Source: Sediminibacterium sp. (GTDB lineage: Bacteria > Bacteroidota > Bacteroidia > B-17B0 > Aurantibacillaceae). From it: DNA of 64,000 bases. The stretch is taken from contig JASGCO010000003.1 of the NCBI GenBank assembly GCA_030054095.1, positions 124,001 through 188,000 on the forward strand, written 5' to 3'. Position 1 is the stretch's first letter, and each line of letters begins with the position of its first letter. The position numbers were made by a program, and so were the translations under genes. The notes under the pieces were generated by a model. The model was not told the DNA's origin, made no database searches, and was given only the letters and a program-made list of their open reading frames with translations. Below, piece by piece: positions 54,532 through 64,000 of this stretch.

Positions 54532-57500
54532 ATGAAAAAATTACATTTTTGCTTGTTTCTCTTCATAGCACTTCAAGGATTAAAAGCTCAACAAACCGGC
54601 GATACTGTTATTGTTAAAACCATCAAATATGGTAGTTCTTCAAGAGATACAGCCATTCAGTTCCCGAATGGATCACAGACATACGAAAAAATTATCATGC
54701 GCTATAATATGCGTTGTAAAAACGGGCTAATATCTACTCAATCTCAACGGGATCTTGGATGCGGAGAATGGGACGCAAGTTGTAATTCATATATTGTCGA
54801 TTCATCCAAAGTAAATGATATAAATTACTTCCATCCTAACTATATCATTGCTAATTTTTCAGGCAGTGCATTTAACTATGTAAATTCGGCTCCGTACAAT
54901 TATTACAATTTTGCCCAAACCAACGTTACCTATTCGGTTAATTCTGAAACACAGTACACTGTTGGTTCGGGCGCTACAGTCGTTAATCACCTATTAAACG
55001 GTGCTCAAAAATCGGGAAAAACACAGTTATTATACACAGCTGCCGAATTGGCCGCTGCGGGCTATACGGCGGGTTCAATTGACGGGATTATGCTAAACGT
55101 AAGTAATGCCGGAGGAGCTGCCAATTTTTTTCGTATGGCCATTAAACATACCACTGTAACGGCGTTAAGCAACTTATCCATTAACTCTAACAGTTTCACA
55201 AATGTATTTAATCAACATTACAGTTTTGTTAATGGGACTAACCGTATTCAATTTCACACCCCTTTCATGTGGGACGGAACCAGTAATATTATTATAGAGT
55301 ATTCTTTCACAAACAGCACTGTGGGATCTTCTGTAACGTTTAATGGTACTACTACTTCAACGGTAATGGCACTTTATGCAAACAATAATTACGCATTAGA
55401 TCTATCGAACGATGGGCATGCAATTATCAACACCGCATTAATGTCGAGTGTCAGTAATGAAATTACTGTATCCTTCTGGGCTTATGGCAATAATGGCCAG
55501 ATACCATCTAATAGTATTTTGTACGCTACGCCATCAAACACTCTTCACCGGAGTCTTAATATTCATATTCCATGGGGCAATACAGTTTATTTTGACTGTG
55601 GCAGTAACAGTACAGGTAGTTACGATCGTTTAAGTAAGGTAGCTACAGCGACTAATATTGGCGGACAATGGAATCACTGGGCATTTATAAAAAATACAAG
55701 TACAGGCGACATGAGAATTGTATTAAACGGTGTGAACTGGGCATTTACTTCTAATAAGCCCTATGTAATTTCTCTGGTGAATATGATTCTTGGAAAAGAC
55801 ATTGAAAAGAACAATAATTACAAAGGGAAAATAAATGAACTGGCAATCTGGAATCGCGAATTAAGCGTTCAGGAAATTCGAGATTACTATAAAACCGGAA
55901 TTACCAATGCTCATCCATATTATAACAACTTAGTAGCTTACTATAAAATGGACGAAGGCACAGGAATACTCATCAATGACACCAAAAACAGCCAGATGGC
56001 AACTGGTGTAAATACATCGTGGACTTACGATAGAGGACATACTTTAAACCGTATGTTTAAAGAATCACTTGTGCGCCCTTCGATCGTATTTTTGCGCGGA
56101 AATTACGCGTTAAATACAACTACTGTAACTGTAAAAGACTCCCTGCAGTCGGTATCACAAACCATCCGTCAATATAGTATTACCTCTAATGCAGGGGCTG
56201 TACCTTTTACTGATGATATAGTAACTTTAGCAGGAACATTTCAGGCCTATCAAGCCATTTCAAACACCTACAATGGCGATACCGGCGCATTGACCGGATC
56301 GGTAAACATTACGCCGGCTGGTACCTACAGCATTACAAATCTTAATTATTTTAAAAGAATTCCGAACTATATTGAACTATCGTCATTTGTGACGCCTTAT
56401 GGCATTGGACTAGATCTGGGGATGAAAGGAAAAACCTGGTATTTTGATGTAAGTGATTATGCGCCTGTTTTAAAAGGAAAAAAACGGTTTACATTGACCG
56501 GTGGCGTTTTTCAAGAGCAACTAGACATAGATTTTTTATTCATTTTAGGAACACCACCTCGTACCGTTTTAGATTTTAATCAACTGTGGCCAGTTACATA
56601 CGACGAATCAGTTCCCATTGATAAAATTAATAATAACAGTAAATACCCACCTTTAAATTTACTCGCCAGATCTGACGGAAAAGGCTTCAAAGTACGTTCA
56701 TCTATTACAGGACACGGTGCTGAAGGTGAATTTGGACAGAATGGTGGCATTATACAGCACCAACTTAATATTAACGGCGGGGCTAATGAATTCAGTTGGC
56801 CCATCACCCAATCCTGCGCTTTTAACCCGGTTTACCCTCAGGGCGGTACCTGGGTTTACAATCGACAGGGTTGGTGTCCTGGGCAACCTAGCTTACTAAA
56901 AGAAAACTACATAACACCCTACGTTACCCCCGGATCAAGTGTTACTATCGATTACAATTGCTCTTCACCCCCAAATCCGAACGGCACCTATCACTACGTA
57001 ATTTCACATCAATTAGTAACTTACAGCGGCGCTAATCATAATCTGGACGCTAATCTGGTGGATGTAATTATGCCAAGCAACAAGGTGCTTTATTCAAGAA
57101 TTAACCCCATGTGCGCTAATCCTGTGATTATGGTACAAAACACAGGTTCAACGGCGCTCACCGCTCTACAAATTGATTATTGGCTCAATAATGCAAGCAG
57201 TAAACAAAGCTATACCTGGACCGGAAATCTGGCATTTATGGATACGACACGCGTGACGTTACCGATTGGCACCTTATGGCAGAGCGGGCTTCAACCAAGC
57301 GACAACGTTTTTAACGTGGAATTAAAAACCGCCAATGCTACTACCGATCAGTATGCTTATAATAACCAGTACCATTCTCCATTTAGTGTTACCGATGTAT
57401 TAACCAATACTATAACTGTTGAATTTAAGACCAACAACTATCCATCCGAAAGTTCTTATAAACTGGTTGATGAAAACGGCAATACCTTGCCAGGTGCCAG

Positions 57501-57987
57501 CACAATGACCGCGGCTAATACAATTTATGCCAACACATATCAGCTAAACAGCGGTTGTTATCGCTTAGTGGTTACCGACAGTGGAGAAGATGGATTACAA
57601 TGGTGGGCCAACTCTGCGCAAGGAGCAGGATTTGTGCGATTTAAAAATGAAATTGGAACTATCATTAAAACGTTTCAACCTGATTTTGGAGGTGGCTTTG
57701 AATATAGCTTCAGTACCGCATCCTTACAATCTCTTGAAGATAATGAATTAAGCAAAGGCATACGACTCTATCCAAATCCAGCTCACCATCAGTTCTTCTT
57801 AAGCGGAGAGGCTCTGGATCAGACATCGGTAGAAGTAGAGGATGTACTGGGTCGTAACATGAACGTGAATATAACTAAAGAACAAAGTCAATGGACCGTA
57901 GATACAAAAACCTTTACCCCCGGCGTTTATATGGTTAAAATTGCCAAAGATGGAAAAACGGCTACACGGAAAATTGTAGTGTATTGA
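54532..57987 (+). CDS. PNGase F-family protein with inserted LamG domain and T9SS sorting domain
   Basis: The 1151-residue protein has a signal peptide (to about residue 19, KAQ). The N-terminal region has GCGEWDASCNSYIVD; the Asp of CGEWD (D81) aligns by eye with catalytic D60 of Flavobacterium PNGase F. A LamG/concanavalin-like domain follows at about 283-450. PNGase F-type sequence resumes with SSFVTPYGIGLDLG, FLFILGTPPR, RSSITGHGAEGEF and NRQGWCPG to about residue 850. A beta-rich part and a type A T9SS tail (from ~1072, IRLYPNPAHHQFFLSGE) end it. The residue aligned with PNGase F E118 appears to be Gly, so activity is uncertain. It probably acts on glycoproteins at the cell surface. Confidence 0.82.
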   Translation: MKKLHFCLFLFIALQGLKAQQTGDTVIVKTIKYGSSSRDTAIQFPNGSQTYEKIIMRYNMRCKNGLISTQSQRDLGCGEWDASCNSYIVDSSKVNDINYFHPNYIIANFSGSAFNYVNSAPYNYYNFAQTNVTYSVNSETQYTVGSGATVVNHLLNGAQKSGKTQLLYTAAELAAAGYTAGSIDGIMLNVSNAGGAANFFRMAIKHTTVTALSNLSINSNSFTNVFNQHYSFVNGTNRIQFHTPFMWDGTSNIIIEYSFTNSTVGSSVTFNGTTTSTVMALYANNNYALDLSNDGHAIINTALMSSVSNEITVSFWAYGNNGQIPSNSILYATPSNTLHRSLNIHIPWGNTVYFDCGSNSTGSYDRLSKVATATNIGGQWNHWAFIKNTSTGDMRIVLNGVNWAFTSNKPYVISLVNMILGKDIEKNNNYKGKINELAIWNRELSVQEIRDYYKTGITNAHPYYNNLVAYYKMDEGTGILINDTKNSQMATGVNTSWTYDRGHTLNRMFKESLVRPSIVFLRGNYALNTTTVTVKDSLQSVSQTIRQYSITSNAGAVPFTDDIVTLAGTFQAYQAISNTYNGDTGALTGSVNITPAGTYSITNLNYFKRIPNYIELSSFVTPYGIGLDLGMKGKTWYFDVSDYAPVLKGKKRFTLTGGVFQEQLDIDFLFILGTPPRTVLDFNQLWPVTYDESVPIDKINNNSKYPPLNLLARSDGKGFKVRSSITGHGAEGEFGQNGGIIQHQLNINGGANEFSWPITQSCAFNPVYPQGGTWVYNRQGWCPGQPSLLKENYITPYVTPGSSVTIDYNCSSPPNPNGTYHYVISHQLVTYSGANHNLDANLVDVIMPSNKVLYSRINPMCANPVIMVQNTGSTALTALQIDYWLNNASSKQSYTWTGNLAFMDTTRVTLPIGTLWQSGLQPSDNVFNVELKTANATTDQYAYNNQYHSPFSVTDVLTNTITVEFKTNNYPSESSYKLVDENGNTLPGASTMTAANTIYANTYQLNSGCYRLVVTDSGEDGLQWWANSAQGAGFVRFKNEIGTIIKTFQPDFGGGFEYSFSTASLQSLEDNELSKGIRLYPNPAHHQFFLSGEALDQTSVEVEDVLGRNMNVNITKEQSQWTVDTKTFTPGVYMVKIAKDGKTATRKIVVY

Positions 57988-58014
57988 TTGTACTCAAGCT
58001 AACACCAATCAGGC

Positions 58015-58671
58015 TTAACTGATGTGGTCAATATTGCGGATAGCAAACTTTGTGAGTGCGTTCTGATTACCATCCAGGTTAAGTTTTTTTACTATATTCT
58101 TTCTGTGCGTCTTTATAGTTAATTCTGAAGCAAAGAGCTTTTCTGCAATTTGTTTGGTATTATAGTTTCTTGCTATTAATTCTAAAATCTTTTTTTCGGT
58201 TGAAGTAAGTTTTGACAATAATCCTTTAAAGCCTTCATCTCCAAGGAAAAAGCCAGTTTCTTTGCTTAATCCCGTTTTTAATTGCTCACTAATATAAAAC
58301 TCACCGGAAATCACTTTCCTGATTGCTACATTTAATTCTTCAAGCGCAAAATCCTTCAATACAAAGCCATTTGCACCAACCTGATAAGCTCTGTTAAATA
58401 TGGATTCCTGATTAAACATGGTTAGAAAAAGGACTTTAGTTGTAACAAAATTTTTCCGTATTCTTTTGCAAATTTCGAGCCCATTAAGGCCAGGCATCTC
58501 GATATCCAAAATAGCGAGATCAGGTGTATGCTCCATAATATATTGATACGCGCCATCCCCCTCACTAAATTCCTGAAGCAAGATCAGGTTAGGATTTTTC
58601 ACTATGATATTCTTTAGTCCCAAACGGATTAAGGTATGATCATCGGCAATAATTAATGAAGTCTTTTTCAT
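58015..58671 (-). CDS. NarL/LuxR-type response regulator
   Basis: The 218-residue protein has a receiver domain with D10/D11, phospho-acceptor D56 in LAILDIEMPG and K106, followed by a LuxR/NarL helix-turn-helix (about residues 150-215, with LTSTEKKILELIARNYNTKQ). It is the DNA-binding half of a two-component system with the kinase encoded upstream, whose stop overlaps this start by four bases. Targets are unknown; the adjacent T9SS-secreted hydrolase genes are the nearest candidates, but no operator is visible. Confidence 0.95.
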   Translation of the reverse strand: MKKTSLIIADDHTLIRLGLKNIIVKNPNLILLQEFSEGDGAYQYIMEHTPDLAILDIEMPGLNGLEICKRIRKNFVTTKVLFLTMFNQESIFNRAYQVGANGFVLKDFALEELNVAIRKVISGEFYISEQLKTGLSKETGFFLGDEGFKGLLSKLTSTEKKILELIARNYNTKQIAEKLFASELTIKTHRKNIVKKLNLDGNQNALTKFAIRNIDHIS

Positions 58672-61600
58672 TTTTTATCCATTTTTAAAATTACTTTTGT
58701 TCCTTTGCCTTCCGATACTATCGAAAGTTTAGCCCCTATCAGTTTAGCGCGTTCCCGCATAGAAATCATACCCATTGTTTTATATTCGCCCCCCATCTTC
58801 ATCCCCATTCCATCATCCATTACTTCAAGTGTAATAGTTTTCTCTGTTTCGTAAAGAACTACCCGGGCATTCTTTGCTTTGGAATGTTTAATACTATTAT
58901 TAATCGCTTCCTGTGCAATTCTATAAAGATTTATACGTACATTAACATCATCAATAACCACATCATCAATTTCATGGCTAAAAAACATACCACTTTTTTC
59001 AGCACTAATCACCAAATCCTCCAAATTTTCCTTAAACTGAGACTTGGTTAATCGTATCGCTCCAAGATCATAAGACAATGCCCTTAGCTTTTTAATTACC
59101 CTATCTATGGCGACCGTATTTTTAACATCTCCACTCATTTTCAGAAAAGAAAGTTCTTGTCCAAGATCATCATGCAATTCCCTGGATATTCGCAACTTTT
59201 CCTCCTCCTGACTTTGAATTATAGCTTTGGACAAAGCTCTCAAATTACGTACACGCCAAAAATTATATCCAAGAATACAACACAAGAAAAAAGATAAATA
59301 AACCACATACATCCACCATGCCTGATACCATGGTTTTCGGACGGTGAAAGAAAAAACATGTGGTTTACTCCAGGAACCGGGCATTATACAGGCCGCTACT
59401 TTAAAACTATAGTTTCCTGGTGGAAGATTTCTATAATCCGCTTCCCACTTACTAACCATTGGACTCCATTCCTTATTCAGTCCCTCCATAATGTAACGAT
59501 AATAAACTTCCTGAGTTGCATCATATAAACTGGTTGTAGAAAAATGAAATGTGACATGATTCTGATCATACGGCAATTCCAGTTTCTCAGGGAGATGGTA
59601 AATATCATCACTTACACCCGTGTACTTTATACCTGCTTCAGGGAATGTTGAAGTATCCGTCTTCAGGTCATTCACTACATAAAAACTATCTAATTCAGGC
59701 GACCATACTGTATCGCTACGTCTCAAAGATTTAAACATCATCTCTCTATTAAACCAATTAACCTTCCGGTTCATTATAGCTATCGCTTTAATATTTACAA
59801 CTGGCTTTATCGAGTCAAACATATACTGTGGTTTAAATGTAGTTAATACCGACCCCGATCCGATCCAAATCCACCCGCTTTTTGTCCGAAGCATACTATT
59901 AATATTAGACTGAAGACCTTTTGCTTTATCATAGATTGTTCTTATTCGATATCCTTTATCAACAAGCGCCAGACAACAAACGATCCTCTCCGTACCTAAC
60001 CATATACTACCTAAACTATCCTTTGATATTGAAAGAATCGGATCATTAGAATATTCACCTGGTAACAAAATCGTTCGTATTCTACCTTCCTTCCGATCAA
60101 GAATGTTTAGTCCTCTATCTGTACCAATAAATAACTCGGTATTGTTATTTTCAAAAACGGATACGACTTCGTTGCTACACAAGCCTTGCTCCATTTCATA
60201 ATGTTCCATTACCCCATCCCGATCATTCAAAATAACTAAACCGTTACTATGCGTGCCAATAAAAAACTCACCTGCCAGACCCTCAGATAAACTTAATACA
60301 ACATCATCTCTAAGTCCATTAGCAGAATTATACTTTTTAATAACTTTCCGTTCCATATCCACCACATTAATCCCCCCTCCAAATGTACCGACCACAATTT
60401 TCCCTGAGCGACTTTCGAAAGTTGCCGAAATATCGTTACTGCTTAGCCCCTGAGCCACTCCCATTCTTTTTACCCGCCCCGCTTTACTGCTCACTATATT
60501 TAAACCAGAGCCATAAGTTCCGACCAAAACATCCGAATTTTTACAAATACCAATTGCAGAGACTTCGTTACTGCTTATTCCCTGTTCCTTTGTATAACTA
60601 TCTATTATCCCCCTCTTTGTATCAACAATACTAACCCCACCTCCATAAACACCAACAACATAATGATTTATATTCCTCTCAATTATACCAATAATAATAT
60701 TACTGGCAGACTCCTTATTAAAAAACATCCTGCTCATGTCCATTCCTCTGTAGTTAAGCACATTTACTCCACCTCCATAAGTCCCAATCCATAAATCCTC
60801 ATCAGAAATAACACACAAACTCTTCACATAATCATTACTTAACCCCTCCATTACAGAATAAACATGAATTATAGAATCCTTCCTGTTTACAATATTAAAT
60901 CCCCCACCTTGCGTTCCCACTAGGTAGTTTCCATTTGTATCTTCGTGGATACATCTGATGTAATCACTCGTTAACCCTTGAACTCTCCTATATATACTAA
61001 TTTTACGCCTTACTCTATCCAGAACACTTAGTCCTCCATCTCTAGTAGCAATTAAAATTTCTTCATGCCTGCCCTTAGTTACCATCATAATAATATCGCT
61101 ACTCAATCCGTGTTCACTGCTCACTTCTTTAATTAGACCACGATTAAAATCTATTATATTCAAGCCTCCTTCCTGTGTACCTGCTATAAGCTCTCCATTA
61201 TTACTAAGCAAACACATAACAATACCATTGCTTAACCCTTCCTTTACATTAAGGTACCTGACTTCTTCCCTTGCATTATTCAATATATTAATTCCTCCCC
61301 CACTTGTTCCCATGATTATTTCTCCCTGTTCACTTTCCAACAGATCTAAAACATCATCGTTATTTAAACCGTTCTCTACCGTGTACTGCTTAATATATCC
61401 CTTACCGTAACTTACAATATTTAATCCTCCCCCTAAGGTTCCAACAAGCAAGTCTCCATTTACCCCTTCCTTTATCACCTTAACATGATTACTACTAAGT
61501 CCTTGCTCTTTATTATAGATCCACCATTCATCTCCATCGAACTTACATAATCCCTTGTTTGTTCCTACCCATAAATCACCATTACGAGTTCTTAATATTG

Positions 61601-62114
61601 TGTAAACAAAATTACCCGCCAAGCCATTATCCTGATTCAGGTAGCTCAACGTTGAAATGCTTTTTTCTGAAACCTGAGGACGTATTACTCTTCTTTTTAA
61701 TGGCTCTCCCAACATCACAATCTTTGGAGCTGTCTTACAAACTGGAAGTTTAAGTAGACTTTTATATTCTTGCGGCAGTAGATCAACACTTATTGGTTCA
61801 ACAAGGTGCCTTTCATCTGTTTTTCGAAGCAAAACTGAAGATGGTCGCTTCAGCACCACCTCCTCTTCCTTTTTTAAATTAACTGTTACGGGTGTTACCT
61901 TTTCAACATCTCTCACTCGTTTAGATGATACTCGCTCTGAAAGCACCTCTGACTGGCCATCAGGAAAGCGAATTGTAGGTGGCAAATCATTACATCTGCT
62001 AAAAAAAAACAAAATAATGATTCCTATTTGAATCCTTCTTCTTGAGAATACCCCGTGGATACCATCAAGAAAAATAAAACACAAGTACATTTTACTACTA
62101 ACATCTTCTCGCAT
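58668..62114 (-). CDS. Propeller-type sensor histidine kinase (Reg_prop/Y_Y_Y/HisKA_3)
   Basis: The 1148-residue protein has an N-terminal membrane or lipoprotein segment (RRRIQIGIIILFFFSRC; the cysteine could be a lipobox Cys). About 14 Reg_prop blades follow with repeated motifs such as VGTYGGGLNIV and IGTYGGGVNVL, enough for two seven-bladed propellers. Next are a Y_Y_Y domain (NKEWSPMVSKWEADYRNLPP), a transmembrane helix (about residue 925), and a LiaS/NarX-type kinase with the H-box SRELHDDLGQELSFLKM and an ATPase domain with DDGMGMKMGG. It should sense an extracellular or periplasmic cue, often a glycan, and phosphorylate the overlapping response regulator. The exact start is uncertain; an ATG at 62090 is possible. 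Confidence 0.9.
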   Translation of the reverse strand: MREDVSSKMYLCFIFLDGIHGVFSRRRIQIGIIILFFFSRCNDLPPTIRFPDGQSEVLSERVSSKRVRDVEKVTPVTVNLKKEEEVVLKRPSSVLLRKTDERHLVEPISVDLLPQEYKSLLKLPVCKTAPKIVMLGEPLKRRVIRPQVSEKSISTLSYLNQDNGLAGNFVYTILRTRNGDLWVGTNKGLCKFDGDEWWIYNKEQGLSSNHVKVIKEGVNGDLLVGTLGGGLNIVSYGKGYIKQYTVENGLNNDDVLDLLESEQGEIIMGTSGGGINILNNAREEVRYLNVKEGLSNGIVMCLLSNNGELIAGTQEGGLNIIDFNRGLIKEVSSEHGLSSDIIMMVTKGRHEEILIATRDGGLSVLDRVRRKISIYRRVQGLTSDYIRCIHEDTNGNYLVGTQGGGFNIVNRKDSIIHVYSVMEGLSNDYVKSLCVISDEDLWIGTYGGGVNVLNYRGMDMSRMFFNKESASNIIIGIIERNINHYVVGVYGGGVSIVDTKRGIIDSYTKEQGISSNEVSAIGICKNSDVLVGTYGSGLNIVSSKAGRVKRMGVAQGLSSNDISATFESRSGKIVVGTFGGGINVVDMERKVIKKYNSANGLRDDVVLSLSEGLAGEFFIGTHSNGLVILNDRDGVMEHYEMEQGLCSNEVVSVFENNNTELFIGTDRGLNILDRKEGRIRTILLPGEYSNDPILSISKDSLGSIWLGTERIVCCLALVDKGYRIRTIYDKAKGLQSNINSMLRTKSGWIWIGSGSVLTTFKPQYMFDSIKPVVNIKAIAIMNRKVNWFNREMMFKSLRRSDTVWSPELDSFYVVNDLKTDTSTFPEAGIKYTGVSDDIYHLPEKLELPYDQNHVTFHFSTTSLYDATQEVYYRYIMEGLNKEWSPMVSKWEADYRNLPPGNYSFKVAACIMPGSWSKPHVFSFTVRKPWYQAWWMYVVYLSFFLCCILGYNFWRVRNLRALSKAIIQSQEEEKLRISRELHDDLGQELSFLKMSGDVKNTVAIDRVIKKLRALSYDLGAIRLTKSQFKENLEDLVISAEKSGMFFSHEIDDVVIDDVNVRINLYRIAQEAINNSIKHSKAKNARVVLYETEKTITLEVMDDGMGMKMGGEYKTMGMISMRERAKLIGAKLSIVSEGKGTKVILKMDKK

Positions 62115-62523
62115 TAGTTAAATCTTACTTTATACTAAAATCGCTACATTCAGAATTGCTAATTAATGTAGGAATTTTTTTTGATTCTGCAACTTTTAAC
62201 TTTCAGACATCTTTCGGTTACTTTAAAGATACAGGTACAACCCTACAAAAACTGAATTCTTTCAGGCTACAATCAGTAACCGTGATACTTCTTTTTATTT
62301 GAGGAGCACCATCTGTTGCTAAGTAAAATAAATAATCAATAAAATCACTACTACGGAATTTCGATTTTTAGAATCACAATAGCATTCAGTAAACTCATTA
62401 AGAAGACCATACAGTCAGAACTTATAAATCCAAATCAAACACAAAACTTAAAGAATATACTATACTAATTAGCAAGATTTATTTTTAGTTTCCTTAATAG
62501 TTACGAATGCTATTTATGATTCA
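62115..62523. other. AT-rich intergenic gap
   Basis: About 409 bases separate the start of the sensor kinase gene from the end of the surface protein gene, on the same strand. I found no open frame with a convincing start or motif, no terminator with a T tract, and no exact TAnnTTTG match on the minus strand. It probably holds the promoter of the kinase gene, but I cannot identify it. Confidence 0.5.
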
Positions 62524-64000
62524 TTACTCTAAAATATTAACATGACCTGTTTTCTCATATGCTCTGCCTTTTCCATCGGTTACATTCAGTTTCCACGTAT
62601 AAACATCTGTTTTACACTTTTCCTCTTTGTAATATCCATTCCATTTGGTTTCGTAAATAGCTTTAGAACTGAAAACTAACTGTCCCCAGCGGTTATATAC
62701 CTCGAAACTATAATCTTTTTCTTGAAAATATCCTGTAATTACAGGGTAAAAGCCATCATTTAACCCATCATCATTGGGAGTAAATGTATTTGGAACATAA
62801 ATACTAATTGCATCATTTACTCTGATTTCTTTTGTAAGCGTGTCTGTACAGCTTTCATTAGATGCTATTAATGAAACCATATAGTTACCTGCACTACTAA
62901 ATGAATAACTTAAAGCTGAAGTCACTGAAGAGAAAGAGTTACTAAAACTCCAGTACTGTGCTGTCGAATATTGCGATGTATTAACAAAAGAGGCGGTTGG
63001 GGAACTTAAAACATCAATATCCTCTGGCAGATAATAAAAATTGGCGACAGGTTTAATTAATGCTGCAACCAGATTACCATATACCCGTTTGGTGCTACAT
63101 CCCGATCCAGACGTAACTGTAACAGATAGACTATAGACACCTGGTTTACTAAAACAAATATGTGGTCTGTAGCCACTGGCAGAAATTGAATTATACGCAG
63201 GCGCAAATGACTCGATGCGCCAATCATATACATAACCCGGCTGTTGGTTTTGCGCTAAAGAAAACGTTTTACAAACTGGCAAACAAACCTTTACGTCTTT
63301 ATCAAGTAAATTAACTACGGGAGCTGGTTTTACATCAATAGAAAATGTTGCTGTTGCCTTACAGTTATTTGCGTCGGTAACCTGAAGTGTATAATCTGTT
63401 GTTACATCGGGTGAAACCAAAACATTCTGAGTAGTAGCATTTATCGGTGACCAATTATAGCTATAAGGCGAAACTCCACCTGCTACTGTAGATAATAGTA
63501 TTGTACTCATTCCCTTACAAACAACAGCACTTCCACTAAGAGCTACCAGTAAAAGTGCCGGTTGCTGAATAGATGCCGTTAAAATCTGCTTACATCCCTT
63601 GCTATCCGTTACATGTACAATATAATTCCCCGCAGATAGATTATTTAAAGTGACCGGAAACCCCGTAATTCCGTTCATCGTAACATTTCCTCCAACAATA
63701 CTGATAGAATAAGGCGGAACACCTCCACTATGGTGCGTAATTTGTAATGCGCCATTTTTATCTGAATGACACTTCTGATGATTTAAAACGCCTATACCAG
63801 CAGAGAACGTTGATACTGTTGGTATTAAAAATACTGCCGTTGCCAAACACCCATTACTTACATCTGTTCCCTGCAACGTGTAAGACCCTGAAACGCCAAC
63901 GCTATAGGTATTCCCGGGTGGTCCCGACAACCATTGGTAATTTAGTCCGGCTACAGACGAAGTTCCCGTTAAAACAACGCTGCTCGTCGAAGAACAACTT
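62524..64000 (-). CDS. Large PKD-type surface protein with T9SS type B (CHU_C) domain, 5' partial
   Basis: Only the C-terminal ~492 residues are visible; the frame is open to the window edge, so the TTG at 63930 is not the true start. The visible part is a string of Ig/PKD-like and SprB-like repeats (GGVPPYSISIVGGN, GGVSPYSYNWSP, FSFSSAGNYMVSLIAS) followed by a type B sorting domain: IYVPNTFTPNDDGLNDGFYP, YNRWGQLVFSS and ending in GRAYEKTGHVNIL. Such proteins are exported by the T9SS and are often adhesins involved in surface contact or gliding. The ligand is not evident. Codon use matches neighbours. Confidence 0.9.
   Translation of the reverse strand, partial: SCSSTSSVVLTGTSSVAGLNYQWLSGPPGNTYSVGVSGSYTLQGTDVSNGCLATAVFLIPTVSTFSAGIGVLNHQKCHSDKNGALQITHHSGGVPPYSISIVGGNVTMNGITGFPVTLNNLSAGNYIVHVTDSKGCKQILTASIQQPALLLVALSGSAVVCKGMSTILLSTVAGGVSPYSYNWSPINATTQNVLVSPDVTTDYTLQVTDANNCKATATFSIDVKPAPVVNLLDKDVKVCLPVCKTFSLAQNQQPGYVYDWRIESFAPAYNSISASGYRPHICFSKPGVYSLSVTVTSGSGCSTKRVYGNLVAALIKPVANFYYLPEDIDVLSSPTASFVNTSQYSTAQYWSFSNSFSSVTSALSYSFSSAGNYMVSLIASNESCTDTLTKEIRVNDAISIYVPNTFTPNDDGLNDGFYPVITGYFQEKDYSFEVYNRWGQLVFSSKAIYETKWNGYYKEEKCKTDVYTWKLNVTDGKGRAYEKTGHVNILE

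Noticed and set aside
60100..61600. Tandem DNA repeats or a CRISPR-like array
   Set aside because: The repeating ~120-base units are codons for propeller blades in an open frame; the copies vary and there are no spacers between identical repeats.

Overview
The window is an AT-rich bacterial chromosome segment from a member of the Bacteroidota. The evidence is several proteins with C-terminal type IX secretion (T9SS) sorting domains, including one gliding-motility type CHU_C ending, a fused SecDF, a TonB receptor paired with a DUF4249 lipoprotein, Reg_prop/Y_Y_Y sensor proteins, DUF3667 and DUF4350 proteins, A-rich leaders instead of clear Shine-Dalgarno sites, and a TAnnTTTG-type promoter. 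I cannot place it below phylum or class. No rRNA, tRNA or CRISPR array was seen.

Layout. 1-3068 (+): two tandem rhomboid proteases, the first cut by the window edge, and a TPR/PD40 envelope protein. 3103-22152 (-): a tightly packed 14-gene operon, transcribed right to left, for an extracellular contractile injection system (eCIS; Afp/PVC/AlgoCIS-like phage-tail-like particle). It holds sheath, two tube proteins, a DUF5908 protein, a LysM baseplate protein, a VgrG-like spike, a PAAR tip, a gp25-like protein, two large J-like wedge proteins with two small accessory genes between them, a 1396-aa tape-measure protein and an AAA+ ATPase. The missing family member, the DUF4255 (Afp16/Pvc16-like) terminator, lies about 13 kb away at 35474-36058. 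No recognisable toxin cargo is encoded in the cluster. 22153-26950: an AT-rich gap, a seven-bladed Reg_prop protein, a VOC/transglutaminase-like fusion, a GC-rich repeat and a VWA protein. 27068-30208: secDF with a clear promoter and terminator. 30414-36466: housekeeping and unknown genes (lpxD-like, metallophosphoesterase, P-loop kinase-like), with the stray eCIS cap gene among them.

36903-40972 (+): a T9SS-exported SGNH-type protein, an L,D-transpeptidase lipoprotein and a glycosyltransferase. A second copy of the GC-rich repeat (38044-38205) and a ~160-bp palindrome (40990-41150) lie between genes here. 41151-48172: an RDD protein, then the SpoIIM / membrane protein / DUF4129-like / DUF4350 / MoxR / DUF58 operon common in this phylum. 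48198-49416: an alpha/beta-hydrolase remnant and a DUF3667 protein. 49473-52803 (-): DUF4249 lipoprotein and TonB-dependent receptor. 53095-57987 (+): a GH18 chitinase and a PNGase F-family protein, both with T9SS tails, facing a two-component system (58015-62114, -) whose sensor has about 14 propeller blades. The window ends inside a large PKD-type surface protein with a type B sorting domain.

Main points for a second look: the complete eCIS operon with its cap gene displaced and no visible cargo; two exported proteins whose signal peptides read through only from AUA or AUU start codons; a two-armed GC-rich intergenic repeat present at least twice; a long MITE-like palindrome abutting a stop codon; and the VOC-transglutaminase fusion.
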